Below are positions 5,134-5,284 of a stretch of 5,284 nucleotides of DNA, piece after piece. A program made the position numbers and the translations under genes. Source of the stretch: Opitutus sp. GAS368 (lineage in GTDB: Bacteria > Verrucomicrobiota > Verrucomicrobiia > Opitutales > Opitutaceae); assembly GCA_945862035.1 (NCBI GenBank), contig CAMAXB010000221.1, positions 1-5,284 of the forward strand. The letters run 5' to 3'. Each line of letters opens with the position of its first letter. Positions within the stretch are counted from its first letter, which is position 1. The notes beneath the pieces were generated by a model, which searched no databases, was not told where the DNA came from, and saw only the letters and a program-made list of their open reading frames with translations.

Positions 5134-5284
5134 TCAGCGCGCGGGCAGCCACTTGTCCCAGTTCTTGCTGAAGGCCTCGACGTTGTCCTTGGTGACGGGG
5201 ATGAGGGCGCTGATGTCCCTCACCGCGGGCGGATCCTGCTGGAAGACGATCTTGTTCACGAGGTGTTCGACCGAACGGTAGCCC
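5134..5284 (-). CDS. Sugar ABC transporter substrate-binding protein, C-terminal end (5' part beyond window)
   Basis: The last 49 codons of a reading frame that enters from the right edge and ends in TGA at 5136-5134. The visible residues include GYRSVEHLVNKIVFQQDP and the terminal block LIPVTKDNVEAFSKNWDKWL. That ending is typical of type 1 periplasmic binding proteins serving CUT2 sugar transporters: a last helix, a strand carrying the I-PVTKDNV motif, and a Trp-rich closing helix. It fits the neighbouring two-domain ATPase, which lies downstream in the same direction. The signal peptide, most ligand contacts and the start are outside the window, so the sugar cannot be named. The fragment is short, but ending and context agree. 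Confidence 0.82.
   Translation of the reverse strand, partial: GYRSVEHLVNKIVFQQDPPAVRDISALIPVTKDNVEAFSKNWDKWLPAR

Overview
The window reads as high-GC chromosomal DNA from a Gram-negative bacterium. This rests on an RND efflux pump with a lipoprotein adaptor, a periplasmic sugar-binding protein and a MetW-type methyltransferase. The gene content, the weak Shine-Dalgarno signals and the oligonucleotide-repeat intergenic islands would suit Verrucomicrobiota (Opitutaceae-like). That placement is an impression from memory, not a demonstrated assignment. No RNA gene, CRISPR array, transposase or phage gene was found.

Layout, left to right. (1) Positions 1-2196, minus strand: an efflux operon read right to left, consisting of a DUF2892 two-helix membrane protein, an RND periplasmic adaptor lipoprotein and the N-terminal 301 codons of an RND inner-membrane permease, which runs off the left edge. 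(2) Positions 2190-2243: an AT-rich divergent control region with facing TTGACA hexamers and a perfect 12-bp palindrome. (3) Positions 2237-2599, plus strand: an ArsR-family repressor with a C-terminal CxxxC pair, the obvious candidate regulator of the efflux operon. (4) Positions 2600-2660: a convergent gap with an AT-rich repeat and a GC hairpin that runs into the metW stop codon. (5) Positions 2661-3266, minus strand: a MetW-like methyltransferase with no metX beside it. (6) Positions 3267-3503: a 237-nt gap with an inverted-repeat element built of degenerate 9-mers and a second stem-loop. (7) Positions 3504-5000, minus strand: a two-domain CUT2-type sugar ABC ATPase. (8) Positions 5001-5133: a gap filled by a long inverted repeat built of 7-mers. 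(9) Positions 5134-5284, minus strand: the C-terminal end of a sugar-binding protein, cut by the right edge.

How the genes work together. The left half is a self-contained inducible efflux module: ArsR probably sits on the shared promoter region until a thiol-, sulfur- or metal-related signal releases it, and then DUF2892, adaptor and pump are made. The right half is the tail of a carbohydrate-uptake operon (binding protein then ATPase, permease not in view), followed by metW, which is probably a separate unit. The most interesting signals are the compact divergent control region and the three intergenic islands, each made of a different short degenerate repeat arranged as an inverted repeat.
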